Source: Chloroflexota bacterium
GTDB lineage: Bacteria; Chloroflexota; Anaerolineae; Promineifilales; Promineifilaceae
Assembly (NCBI GenBank): GCA_022616275.1
Contig: JAKEFB010000062.1
Location: 1 to 42,310, forward strand
Length of the DNA: 42,310 bases
Reading direction: 5' to 3'
Positions 24,143 through 32,410 of the stretch are shown here, piece after piece. The notes beneath the pieces are model-generated. The model did not search any database and was not told the DNA's origin. It worked only from the letters and a program-made list of their open reading frames with translations. The stretch's first letter is position 1. The number at the start of each line of letters is the position of its first letter. The translations under genes were made by a program, and so were the position numbers.

Positions 24143-24166
24143 ATAGCCTCCAGCTTTCTCCGTCAA
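24138..24166 (-). promoter_or_regulatory. sigma70-like promoter of the regulator and minus-strand train
   Basis: On the minus strand TTGACG (24166-24161), a 17-base spacer and TATTAT (24143-24138) match the consensus well. The predicted start near 24131 gives a leader of about 49 bases before ATG 24082. Confidence 0.65.
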
Positions 24167-24176
24167 GGTGCAATAC

Positions 24177-24206
24177 TTGACAATAATATCGCGCCAGATA
24201 TATATA
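24177..24206 (+). promoter_or_regulatory. sigma70-like promoter of the molybdenum hydroxylase operon
   Basis: TTGACA (24177-24182) with an 18-base spacer and TATATA (24201-24206) gives a predicted start near 24213, two bases before ATG 24215. A second possible -10, TGGTATAAT (24134-24142), lies upstream and overlaps the opposite promoter. Confidence 0.6.
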
Positions 24207-24214
24207 TAGGCGGT

Positions 24215-25072
24215 ATGACTCTGGCCTATTTACGACCGGCATCTTTACCGGAAGCGGTGGAAGCGCTGTCGCAGTACGGTTACGACGCCAAAGTCATTGC
24301 CGGCGGCACGGCCGTCGTGCTGATGCTCCAGCAAAAGCTGATTGCTCCCCAGGTGTTGGTGAGTCTGGTGCGTATCCCCTTTCTGGACAGGATTGGGGTG
24401 GACGGCCAGGCGCTGCATCTTGGCCCCATGCTCTCTATGGACGCCGTAACCAGATCACCACTGATACAGGAGCGCCTCCCGGCACTGGCGCAAGCCTGCG
24501 CCGTCGTCGGCAACGTCCGTATCCGCAACCAGGCCACGCTGGGTGGTAACCTGGGCCACGCCGACTACGCCTCTGATCCGCCGGCGGTTCTGCTGGCGCT
24601 GGATGCCTCGGTGCTGGTCTATGGTCCCCCCGGGAAGCGGACTATTCCCCTGGCAGACTTTCTTCTCGGTTTCTACACCACTGCCTTATCAGCCGAAGAA
24701 GTGATTGCTGATATCGTTATTCCATCCCTTCCTCTTGATACGCAGATGGTCTATCTCAAATACCGGACGCGCTCGTCAGAAGACCGCCCCTGTGTAGGCG
24801 TAGCGGCCGTAGCGACGATGGACGGCAAGATTTGTCGCGATTTGCGCCTGGCCGTTGGCGCTGCCACCGAAGTCCCGCAGCGCCTGGCCCGGATCGAAGC
24901 ACTGGCGCAGAATCAGGTGCTGTCGGACGAACTCATTGATGAGATTGCCGGCCAGTACGCCGCCGGTCTGGATCCGCTCGACGATCTGCGCGGCTCAGCC
25001 TGGTACCGGCGGCAACTGATCAGAGTGCAGGTGAAGCGAGCCCTGAAGGCGGTGAGCGGTGGCCCTGGGTAA
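24215..25072 (+). CDS. molybdenum hydroxylase FAD-binding subunit (CoxM/CutM type)
   Basis: This 285-residue subunit begins LAYLRPASLPEAVEAL and has the FAD-binding AGGTAVV and TLGGNLGHADYASDPP motifs, plus a CO-dehydrogenase-type C-terminal domain from about residue 175. It passes electrons from the iron-sulfur subunit to an external acceptor. Together with the next two genes it makes the usual M-L-S heterotrimer of the xanthine-oxidase family. No good ribosome site precedes ATG 24215, but the promoter ends just upstream. It overlaps the large-subunit gene by 14 bases. Confidence 0.93.
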   Translation: MTLAYLRPASLPEAVEALSQYGYDAKVIAGGTAVVLMLQQKLIAPQVLVSLVRIPFLDRIGVDGQALHLGPMLSMDAVTRSPLIQERLPALAQACAVVGNVRIRNQATLGGNLGHADYASDPPAVLLALDASVLVYGPPGKRTIPLADFLLGFYTTALSAEEVIADIVIPSLPLDTQMVYLKYRTRSSEDRPCVGVAAVATMDGKICRDLRLAVGAATEVPQRLARIEALAQNQVLSDELIDEIAGQYAAGLDPLDDLRGSAWYRRQLIRVQVKRALKAVSGGPG

Positions 25073-27293
25073 AGCAATACCGATGAGTGACGCGGTGGCG
25101 CGAGTGACGGGCACTATCCCTTATACTGTCAATCTACAGTTACCGGAAACGCTCGTGGTCAAGGTACTGCGCAGCCCACTACCCCATGCGCGCCTCGTCC
25201 GTCTCGACGCCAGCGCGGCTGAGGCAATGGATGGCGTCGTAGCCGTCCTCACCAGCGCCGACCTCGGCCAGCCAGGGGGCCCCAGCACTTTCTCGGGCGT
25301 GCTGTGGAAAGATCAACCGGTCGTTGCCGATGATAAAGTGCGTTACATCGGCGAACCCGTCGCCGCCGTTGCCGCCACCACAGAAGAAATCGCTGAGGCA
25401 GCGCTCACTGCCATTGAACTTGGGTACGAGGAGTTGCCGGCCGTCTACGACGCTGTCGCTGCCACAAAGGGGGAAACAGCGACCGTCCACGACAAGTACC
25501 CGGATAATATCTTTCTCCACGCCAAACTGCGCCATGGCGACATCGCCGCCGGCTTTGCCGCGGCCGACGTAATCATCGAAGAAAGCTACACCAGTCCCAT
25601 CGCTCAGCACGTGACGATGGAGCCGCACGTCACAGCAGCCCAGTGGCACAACGACCAACTCACCGTCTGGACCGCGACCCAGGCGCCTTACCTCGTGCAG
25701 GCTGCCCTGGCCGAGCTGTTTGCATTGGACTCCGCTCAGGTCCGCGTGATTGTACCCCCATTGGGTGGTGGTTATGGCGGCAAGGGACACCTCCGGCTGG
25801 AACCTTTGGTCTCGGCGCTGGCCTGGAAAGTCGGCGGCCGGCCGGTTAAGTTGGTGCTGACCCGGCCGGAAGAGTTCGTCACCGTTACCAAGCACGCGGC
25901 CACCATCCACATCAAAAGCGGCGTCAGGCGCGACGGCGCCTTTACCGCCCGACAGGTAACCATTTATTGGAACGGCGGCGCCTATGCCGACGCCAGCCCT
26001 TCCCTGGTGCGTGCCGGCATGGTTCGCGCCATCGGTCCCTATCGCATTGCCAACGTCTGGGTCGATTCCTACGGCGTTTATACCAACCTGCCTCCGGCCG
26101 GCGCCTTTCGTGGCGCGATGGCTTCACAGGGCGCCTGGGCCTACGAGTCCCACATAGACACCATTGCCCACCGCCTGGGACTGAACCCGCTGGAATACCG
26201 CCTGGCCCATCTGCTCCAAGACGGCGACCACTTTGCCACGGGCGAGATCCTGCACGATGTTCATTTCAGCAAATGCCTGAAGACGGCCGCCGGCCGCTTG
26301 AATCAGCAGGCAACAGCACCCGCACATCCGGCGCCAACACGCCGGCGTGGCCGCGGTCTGGCCGTGATGATGAAGAGCACCATGCCAACCTCACGCTCTG
26401 AATGCCGCCTATCCCTAAACAGTGCCGGCCAGATCACGCTGTACACCAGTACCGTCGAGATGGGACAGGGTACTCACACCGCCCTATCCCAAATTACCGC
26501 CGCGGCCATGGAAATGCCGCCAGACCGGGTGGTGGTCGTCGGACCGGACACAGCCCGCACGCCCTTCGACAGCAGCACCAACGCCAGTCGCGGCACGACG
26601 ATGATGGGCCAGGCTATTGTGGACGGCGCCCAAAAGTTGAAGGAAAAGTTAATTGACGCGGCCGTACCGCTGCTCGAGCACGCTGCAGAGGAACTGGCGG
26701 CCGCCAGTGGCCACGTGATAGTCAAAGCGCAGCCGGAGCGGTGCATCTCTTATGGCGAAATCGTCGCTCGTAACCATCACCAATCTATCGAAGCGATGGG
26801 GACGTACCAGACCAGAGGTGGCCTGGATCCAGAAACCGGCCAGGGGCTGGCTACACCGCATTGGCATCAGGGTGCTGGCGCCTGCCAGGTCGAGGTAGAT
26901 ACGGAGACGGGCAAGGTCACCGTCCTGCGCTACGTTGGCACCGCCTGGGCCGGCCGTGTCGTCAATCCAACCCTGGCTAAGCTGCAAAACGATGGCAACG
27001 TCATTTTCGGCCTGGGGCCGGCCGTTATGGAAGAAGTGCTCGTAGATGCCGGCCAGATCGTCAATCCCAACCTGTCCGATTATCTCATCCCCTCTTTTCT
27101 AGATATTCCTACTGAGCTGGAAACAGTGGCGCTGGAGAGCGAAGGCGGCGAGATCCATGGCATCGGCGAAATGACGCTACCATGTGTGGCTCCAGCCATC
27201 GCTAACGCCGTTTACGACGCTGTCGGCATTCGCATCTATGACCTTCCCATCACGGCCGAGAAAGTATTGAAAGCGCTGCAACATGAGCAGTGA
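25059..27293 (+). CDS. molybdenum hydroxylase large (molybdopterin-binding) subunit, xanthine-dehydrogenase family
   Basis: This 744-residue catalytic subunit starts at GTG 25059 and has VARVTGTIPYTVNL, the GGGYGGKGHLRLEP cofactor segment, the PPAGAFRGAMASQGAWAYE block and the catalytic glutamate in IHGIGEMTLP near the C-terminus. The active-site loop is GAFRGAM, not the AYxCSFR loop of form I CO dehydrogenase, so it should hydroxylate or oxidise an organic substrate (purine, N-heterocycle or aldehyde type). Only the family can be named. Its partners are the FAD and 2Fe-2S subunits beside it. No molybdenum-cofactor insertion gene was seen in the window. Confidence 0.93.
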   Translation: MALGKAIPMSDAVARVTGTIPYTVNLQLPETLVVKVLRSPLPHARLVRLDASAAEAMDGVVAVLTSADLGQPGGPSTFSGVLWKDQPVVADDKVRYIGEPVAAVAATTEEIAEAALTAIELGYEELPAVYDAVAATKGETATVHDKYPDNIFLHAKLRHGDIAAGFAAADVIIEESYTSPIAQHVTMEPHVTAAQWHNDQLTVWTATQAPYLVQAALAELFALDSAQVRVIVPPLGGGYGGKGHLRLEPLVSALAWKVGGRPVKLVLTRPEEFVTVTKHAATIHIKSGVRRDGAFTARQVTIYWNGGAYADASPSLVRAGMVRAIGPYRIANVWVDSYGVYTNLPPAGAFRGAMASQGAWAYESHIDTIAHRLGLNPLEYRLAHLLQDGDHFATGEILHDVHFSKCLKTAAGRLNQQATAPAHPAPTRRRGRGLAVMMKSTMPTSRSECRLSLNSAGQITLYTSTVEMGQGTHTALSQITAAAMEMPPDRVVVVGPDTARTPFDSSTNASRGTTMMGQAIVDGAQKLKEKLIDAAVPLLEHAAEELAAASGHVIVKAQPERCISYGEIVARNHHQSIEAMGTYQTRGGLDPETGQGLATPHWHQGAGACQVEVDTETGKVTVLRYVGTAWAGRVVNPTLAKLQNDGNVIFGLGPAVMEEVLVDAGQIVNPNLSDYLIPSFLDIPTELETVALESEGGEIHGIGEMTLPCVAPAIANAVYDAVGIRIYDLPITAEKVLKALQHEQ

Positions 27294-27792
27294 GATACCG
27301 GCTATAACCGGAACCAGAACGCTATCCCTGCACGTTAACGGCCAAAACCATGCCTTGGCGCTGGCTCCTGACCGGCTGCTGCTGGACGTTCTACGTGGCG
27401 AGCTGGGGCTGTTTGGCGCTCGCAGTGGCTGTGACATTGGCATGTGCGGCGCCTGCACCGTGCTGGTGGACGGCCGTCCCATCAGCAGTTGTCTAACGCT
27501 GGCCATCCAGGTCGAAGGGCGCCAGATCACTACCGTCGAGGGATTGGCGCAGGATGGACGGCTCCATCCGGTGCAGCAAGCCTACATTGACCATGCCGCG
27601 TTCCAATGCGCCTATTGCACGCCCGGCTTCATCCTGACCACTGTCGCTTTGTTAGCGGAGGATCCCAGCCCCGGCGATGACAAGATTCGCGAGTACCTGG
27701 CCGGCAATCTTTGCCGCTGCGGCAGCTACCTGAACGTTCTGGAGGCAGTACGCGCCTGTTGTTCGCCAGTAGAGAAGATCGATGCTGATTAA
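27283..27792 (+). CDS. molybdenum hydroxylase 2Fe-2S subunit (CoxS type)
   Basis: This 169-residue protein has a plant-type 2Fe-2S site (SGCDIGMCGACTVLVDG, then SC) and a second C-terminal cluster with CAYCTPG and CRCGSY. Both clusters are complete. It wires the molybdenum centre to FAD. It starts 11 bases inside the large-subunit gene and overlaps the next gene by 11 bases. The C-terminal tail is a little longer than usual. Confidence 0.94.
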   Translation: MSSEIPAITGTRTLSLHVNGQNHALALAPDRLLLDVLRGELGLFGARSGCDIGMCGACTVLVDGRPISSCLTLAIQVEGRQITTVEGLAQDGRLHPVQQAYIDHAAFQCAYCTPGFILTTVALLAEDPSPGDDKIREYLAGNLCRCGSYLNVLEAVRACCSPVEKIDAD

Positions 27793-28234
27793 GGACAACT
27801 TTGTGGTCGATGCCCCCATTGAAAGGATCTGGGCCTTCATCCTCGACATTCCGCGCGTCAGCGCCTGTATGCCCGGCGCTCAAGATGTCAGGCAGGTAGA
27901 AGAAAACCTGTACACCGGCAAGCTCAATACGCGCGTAGGCGCTATCCAGGCTGCGTTCGACGGCCGGGTTGAGGTAGTCGAGCGAATTGAGCCGGAGCGA
28001 CTGGTAGCCGCCATTCGGGCCGAAGATCGACGGCTGGCCAGCGTGGTGACCGCCACCTTTACCAGCCAACTGGAGCCGATCGGGGCAGGCACGCGCATCG
28101 CCTATGAGATAGATCTGGCGCTGCGTGGCCGCCTGGCGCAGATCGGTTACTCAAGTATGCAACAGTTGATCCGCAAAATGACGGCCGAATTTGCTGACTG
28201 TCTGCAACAATCGCTATCGGCAGAAATCAACTAA
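27782..28234 (+). CDS. CoxG-like SRPBCC-domain protein
   Basis: The 150-residue protein has the START/SRPBCC opening DNFVVDAPIERIWAFILDIP, the ACMPGAQDVRQVEENLYTGK segment and a terminal helix. CoxG-like proteins follow molybdenum hydroxylase genes and are thought to aid membrane or partner binding. It is the last gene of the operon. Its stop codon is part of the 5-base target duplication of the downstream IS, so the IS landed exactly at the gene end without harming it. Confidence 0.9.
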   Translation: MLIKDNFVVDAPIERIWAFILDIPRVSACMPGAQDVRQVEENLYTGKLNTRVGAIQAAFDGRVEVVERIEPERLVAAIRAEDRRLASVVTATFTSQLEPIGAGTRIAYEIDLALRGRLAQIGYSSMQQLIRKMTAEFADCLQQSLSAEIN

Positions 28235-28235
28235 G

Positions 28236-29609
28236 TAATCGTCCGTTTTTAACTTAGCGGTATCGTGTACAATCTCTCCCCCAAGCAGAAATGAGCGGAG
28301 AGACAAAAATGAAGGTTCGAGAAGTCCATCACTGTCAATGTGAGATTTGTCAAAAGCCTGAACCAGATCCTGAGAAAACTATCCACCACCAGATGAATGT
28401 GTTTATGAGCCGGCTGGATGAGCAGCAACGACGGTGGTATGCGGCGATAGAAGCAGAGAAATTAGGCCATGGCGGCACAGAACGAGTGGCCCTCATCACC
28501 GGTCTGAATATTAACACGATTCGACGTGGTCGGCGGGAAATGGCCAGAGAACTAGCCGGCCGGCCGAGCGGGCGAACGCGCCTGGCGGGTGGTGGGCGTA
28601 AAGCCGTTGAAAAAAAAAGCCAACCATCGAGGCAGCCCTCCAGGAAGTAGTGGCCGATGATATCGCCGGTGACCCGACGGGCAAAGGGCAATGGGTACAC
28701 AAGAGTTTACGACAGATGGCCCAAGCCTTGAGCAAGCGCCAGTATCGAATAGGACGGACGACCGTGCGACGACTGTTGAAAAAGCTGGAGTACGGCTTGT
28801 TAGCCAATCGTAAAAGCCTGACGGGGCGGTCACATCCTGACCGTGACCGGCAGTTTCGCTACCTCAAGCGGGTCAAGAAGCTGTTTCTTGAGGCTGGATT
28901 GCCCGTCATCAGTGTGGACACCAAGGACAAGGAGTTGATTGGCAACTTTGCCAACAAGGGCCGCACTTGGCGCCAGCAACCGGAACAGGTCAACCTTCAC
29001 GATTTCCGCCAAGATGCCCTGGGCCGGGCCGTTCCCTACGGCATTTATGACCTGACCCACAATCAGGGCTATGTCTATGTCGGGACCTCCAATGATACGC
29101 CTGAATTCGCCGCTTCCGCTATCGCCCAGTGGTGGACTGACCCAGAGCGTCCCCGTTTTCAGCGTGAGGATATGCTCCTCATCCTCTGTGATGCCGGGGG
29201 CAGCAATAACTGTCGCTTCTGGCTGTGGAAATACTATCTCCAAGAGCAGTTGGCTGACCAGTTTGGTCTCGCCGTCATGGTCTGTCACTATCCCACTGGC
29301 GCTTCCAAGTACAACCCGGTCGAGTATCGCCTCTTCAGCCAGATGACCCGCAACTGGGCTGGCAAACCGCTCCATTCTTTTGCCGCCCTGCTCGCTTACA
29401 TTCGCGGTACCGCTACCCAAACCGGTTTAACCGTCAAAGCCTTTCTCCTTGACCGGCTCTTTGCCAAAGGGCGCAAACTATCCAAGGAAGCCCGGACGGC
29501 CATTCAGCTTGAGCGACGGCCCATCTGCCCTAACTGGAACTACATTATCAGGCCGCGCACCTCAACTACTATTTCTTTGTCAAAGTGCTAACTTGTTTTT
29601 GGACAGTTA
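28236..29609 (+). mobile_element. ISAzo13-family insertion sequence with 5-bp CTAAG target duplication
   Basis: The ends are TAATCGTCCGTTTTTAACTT (then AGC) on the left and the inverse of TAACTGTCCAAAAACAAGTT (then AGC) on the right, sharing TAA, GTCC, an A-or-T-rich centre and TTAGC. Both sides are flanked by CTAAG (28231-28235 and 29610-29614). The element is 1374 bp and holds one transposase gene, split by a frame change. It separates the convergent coxG-like gene and the small membrane-protein gene at 29638-29802. Confidence 0.82.
28291..29591 (+). CDS. ISAzo13-family transposase, made by a -1 frameshift at an A9 run
   Basis: The first frame (28291-28650, 119 aa) and second frame (open from about 28617, ending 29591) join at nine adenines (28610-28618). 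A -1 slip on A AAA AAA gives a 433-residue protein, close to the family length. The N-terminal part has a helix-turn-helix (ALITGLNINTIRRGRREMA). The catalytic part has ISVDTKDKELIGNF (first Asp), LILCDAGGSNNCRF (second Asp) and KYNPVEYRLFSQMTRNW (Glu), the DDE set of ISAzo13. Whether the slip is programmed or a decayed frameshift cannot be told by reading. Both frames look otherwise intact. It acts on its own IS ends. Confidence 0.85.
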
Positions 29610-29637
29610 CTAAGGCGGGAACGGGGGCGAATAAGGC

Positions 29638-29802
29638 TTACCAGTGGCCGCCCAGGCCAAATTCAAAGAGGTTATTCAACAGGAAAATTACGCCCAGGGC
29701 AATGAGGGCCAGGCCCCAGGCCCAGGTGTTACTCCCGGCTGTGGCAGTGGAACTTTCTTGCGCCTTTTCCTTCTCTCTCAGGTCCGTTATCTCTTCTTCC
29801 AT
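29638..29802 (-). CDS. small single-pass membrane protein (54 aa)
   Basis: ATG 29802 to TAA 29638 encodes a charged start MEEEITDLREKEKAQ, a Ser/Thr/Ala linker and one hydrophobic helix (TWAWGLALIALGVIFLLNNL) ending FEFGLGGHW. The helix with the GxIFLLNNL pattern resembles the single repeat of LiaI/LiaF-type or DUF5668 membrane proteins. GGAAGAAAG lies upstream of the start. It is 18 bases after the neighbouring small gene and is probably co-transcribed. Being 54 residues, it is easily missed by gene callers. Confidence 0.7.
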   Translation of the reverse strand: MEEEITDLREKEKAQESSTATAGSNTWAWGLALIALGVIFLLNNLFEFGLGGHW

Positions 29803-29820
29803 ATACTTTCTTCCTTGACC

Positions 29821-30060
29821 TCAGGCTTTCTTCTGCTTCCCTCGCTCGCCCCACGGCCCGCACCAGCCGCTAAAGCCGCTCCAAAAGCCAGGGCCAAAGC
29901 CAAAGCGGAAGCCCTTGCCGAACGGCGCTTCGCCGCCGAAAAAGCTTTCCGGGTCGAAGCCGCGCAAAATGCGACGGATGGCTTCTTTGTCGCCCTTGAT
30001 TTCAATGCGGAAACCATCCTCGGTCTCGACAATCTTGAACTCGCTGATGATCTTCTCCAT
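29821..30060 (-). CDS. small Gly/Phe-rich protein of unknown function (79 aa)
   Basis: The N-terminal 35 residues (ISEFKIVETEDGFRIEIKGD, then KEAIRRILRG) look like a short beta-hairpin plus helix. The rest is Phe/Gly-rich (FRFGFGPGFWSGFSGWCGPW). GGAGG lies upstream of the ATG at 30060. It is followed 18 bases later by the 54-residue membrane protein, which suggests a two-gene unit, perhaps envelope-related. No family is named. Confidence 0.65.
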   Translation of the reverse strand: MEKIISEFKIVETEDGFRIEIKGDKEAIRRILRGFDPESFFGGEAPFGKGFRFGFGPGFWSGFSGWCGPWGERGKQKKA

Positions 30061-30145
30061 TACCTGTTACCTCCGCTACCAGTTGAACGAACGTTACACA
30101 CCTTAAATGTAGCCTTTTTGGTTTTCTTGCGCTACTGGCAGACCG

Positions 30146-31042
30146 TTATGCCGTCTGCGACAGGTAAGCCAATCGCTCTTCAAGCCAGGCCACTTCGTCA
30201 GTGAAGCCGGCCGCCTGGCTGAAGTGTAGTAAGCGCCGGTAACGCTCGACGACGTCAAAGCCGATGCTGTGGTGCAGCTTGCGCAGGTCTACCGGGCAGA
30301 GGTGTAGCGGCCGGCTGTCGCTCTCGGCCAGGTGGTTGGAACCGTTCATCAGGCAGTGGAAATAGATGCAGTGGCCGGGGCCAAAGAGGTGGGCAGCCTC
30401 GTGGGCCAGCACCTTGCAACTGCGGCGCAAGGCCAGTGTTGCTGCGTCGGCGACCTGCTCGCCGTGAAGGGACGGCAGGTAGCGGGCGAAGCTGTAAACC
30501 CCCACCCGCAGCCGGGGCGCGGCCTGGCCGAAGACGAAGTTCCAGTCCGGGTCGGGGTAAAGGTCTTGCACGGTGATACCTAAGAGGCAGAAGGCATCGG
30601 CCGGCAGGCGCTTACGGAGGAGGAAGAGGATGTCCCGGGTCAGTAGTTGCCGCTGCCCGGTGTAGGGGTTGCGGCGAGTGGTGACTTCGCCGGCGTCTGG
30701 CACGAGGACTGGCAGCACCTCGACCGGCAGGGCAAAGAAAGCAGCGGCGAAGGCGCGGAGCTGGTCCAGCGGTGATGCCTTGCCGGCCGGAAAGGCATTG
30801 AGCGGCTGGAGATAAATCGTGTGGCGGGTTTTGTCTGGCCGGAATGCTTTTTCGGCCAGGAAGCCGGCGAAGGTCTGGCCGGGTTCGGGGTGGTTGGCCA
30901 GCCAGTCGTTGGGGCCAGATGCGGGCAGGCGCTGAAAGTGGCCGGCCGGTTCAAAGGCGTGTTGTAGCGCCGGCGGCAGGTCGTCTGTGGGGCCAAGGGT
31001 CTGGCGGCGCGCGGCCGGGGATGGAGGGGAAAAGCCAGCCAT
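30146..31042 (-). CDS. archaemetzincin-like zinc metalloprotease
   Basis: This 298-residue protein has the archaemetzincin signature HEAAHLFGPGHC, followed by CIYFHCLM (Cys-x4-Cys-x-Met) and LHLCPVDLRKL. The first zinc site (HExxHxxGxxH) is complete. The structural site normally ends in CPxC, and the last ligand is Asp here. Archaemetzincins are cytoplasmic peptidases of poorly known function in archaea, some bacteria and vertebrates (AMZ1/2). It starts two bases after the metallophosphoesterase stop. The N-terminal 60 residues are Pro-rich and not family-like. Confidence 0.87.
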   Translation of the reverse strand: MAGFSPPSPAARRQTLGPTDDLPPALQHAFEPAGHFQRLPASGPNDWLANHPEPGQTFAGFLAEKAFRPDKTRHTIYLQPLNAFPAGKASPLDQLRAFAAAFFALPVEVLPVLVPDAGEVTTRRNPYTGQRQLLTRDILFLLRKRLPADAFCLLGITVQDLYPDPDWNFVFGQAAPRLRVGVYSFARYLPSLHGEQVADAATLALRRSCKVLAHEAAHLFGPGHCIYFHCLMNGSNHLAESDSRPLHLCPVDLRKLHHSIGFDVVERYRRLLHFSQAAGFTDEVAWLEERLAYLSQTA

Positions 31043-31044
31043 CT

Positions 31045-31863
31045 CTATACGTGGCGCTCGAACTGCATCGTCTCCAGGTCAATGATAACGTAGGTGAACG
31101 GCTCAAGCTGGCCGGGCTGGATGCAAACGGTCTCCCCCACCCTACCCCACCAGCGGCCGCTGCTCTCCGGCGATTCGTGAATGTGGCCGTGCAGGGAGAG
31201 CCGGGGCTGGTTGTCGGCCAGAAAGTCGTAGATGGCCTGGGAGCCGACCTCCGGGCCGTAGCCGCACTTGTCCAGGCCCAGGTTGGCCGGCGGCATGTGG
31301 AGGATGTAGACGCTCTGGGCCATGTTCCGGGGTCGCGGCAGGCGGCGTAGCTCTTCTGCGATGGTCGGCAAGGTGCGGGCGTAGGCAAACCAGTCGGGGA
31401 TGTCCTGCCAGCCACCCGGTGTGGACAGCAGCCCCGTGCCATATTGTTCCTGGAAGACGTAGCCGGCCGTGTCCATGCGACAGCGGTCTTTGAAGCGGAA
31501 AGGATAGTCCACGATCCAGTTCAGACCGACAAATTCATACTCCCCCAGAGAGAAGAGGCGCTGGGCCAGGTTGACGACGCGCGGATATTTGGCGCAGGTG
31601 GCCACAAATAAACCATCGTGGATGCGCAGGTCGTCGTTGCCCGGGTAGCACAGGTAGTGGATGCCGGCCGCGTCGAATTGGGCAAAATGCCGGTCAAGGG
31701 TGTCGCCGATGAACTGCTTTTGGCCGGCGAACAGGTCGCCGTGTTTGGGCAGCATGTCGCCGCCGTTGACGACGACTACGGCGCCGGCCGCCTGGGCCGC
31801 TCCCAGCAGGTGCTCGTATTTCCAGGGTGAGCCATGCAGGTCGGTGACGAATAACAATTTCAC
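31045..31863 (-). CDS. calcineurin-like metallophosphoesterase
   Basis: The 272-residue enzyme has the full metal set: FVTDLHGS (Asp/His), VNGGDML, YPGNDD (Asn-Asp) and SLHGHIHES (His-x-His). This is the family layout of class III metallophosphoesterases acting on phosphodiesters or phosphoproteins. It begins at GTG 31863 in an AT-rich region and is the first gene of the unit with archaemetzincin. The substrate cannot be inferred. Confidence 0.88.
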   Translation of the reverse strand: MKLLFVTDLHGSPWKYEHLLGAAQAAGAVVVVNGGDMLPKHGDLFAGQKQFIGDTLDRHFAQFDAAGIHYLCYPGNDDLRIHDGLFVATCAKYPRVVNLAQRLFSLGEYEFVGLNWIVDYPFRFKDRCRMDTAGYVFQEQYGTGLLSTPGGWQDIPDWFAYARTLPTIAEELRRLPRPRNMAQSVYILHMPPANLGLDKCGYGPEVGSQAIYDFLADNQPRLSLHGHIHESPESSGRWWGRVGETVCIQPGQLEPFTYVIIDLETMQFERHV

Positions 31864-31890
31864 ATTTGCTTACTACTATTTCGAAGGGGC

Positions 31891-32136
31891 TTAAGCTTTT
31901 AGCCTGCCCCTCTGTGGGATTGCGATCGTAATGATCACAATCCTTGCCACTTCTGAAAAAACCGGAGCACGGTTAAGGCGCGCCCGTTGCCCGGCAAAGG
32001 CCAGACCAAGATGATTGCCGATCTGCCACTGGGCGCCTGTATTTACGCCTGCCCGGACCAGCGCGGCCGTTATCTCATTCTCGTGAAACATGACCTGTTT
32101 TTGTTCGAGAGGTACCAGCGCCTTTTCAGCTGCCAT
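31891..32136 (-). pseudogene. truncated antirepressor N-terminal domain (P22_AR_N-like)
   Basis: ATG 32136 gives MAAEKALVPLEQKQVMFHEN, clearly related to the start of the intact gene at 33963 (MSDKALVPIEQKEVEFYADT). The alignment runs on through LGLAFAGQRARLNR and FSEVARI, then breaks off after about 65 residues with an unrelated end. So this is an N-terminal fragment of a paralogue, in the opposite direction to the intact copy. Confidence 0.65.
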
Positions 32137-32410
32137 AGAACACTCCGGTGCTGAATGATTTTCAAGGGATAAAAATGACGTGTACCCCTTTTGGGACTGT
32201 ATTATACAGCCTCCCAAGTTTACCCGTTCGTTCTCAAAAACCGAAGCACCGGGTCAGTTTACTAGCGCCCCCCTACCCCCCCTGACCTGGTTCCAAAGCC
32301 AGCCTTTGACGATGCTTCTATAAACCGCCCGACCCACACCAGAATCGTTTCTAAGCGGAAATAGGAATTTTTCAGGCCTCGGACAAACAACCTTACCAAT
32401 TTGTTGCACA

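Noticed and set aside
25179-25910. 243-residue open frame on the - strand
   Set aside because: Lies fully antisense to the molybdenum hydroxylase large subunit and has no recognisable domain.
24215-28234. Aerobic CO dehydrogenase (coxMLSG)
   Set aside because: Gene order fits, but the large subunit lacks the AYxCSFR active-site loop and reads GAFRGAM.
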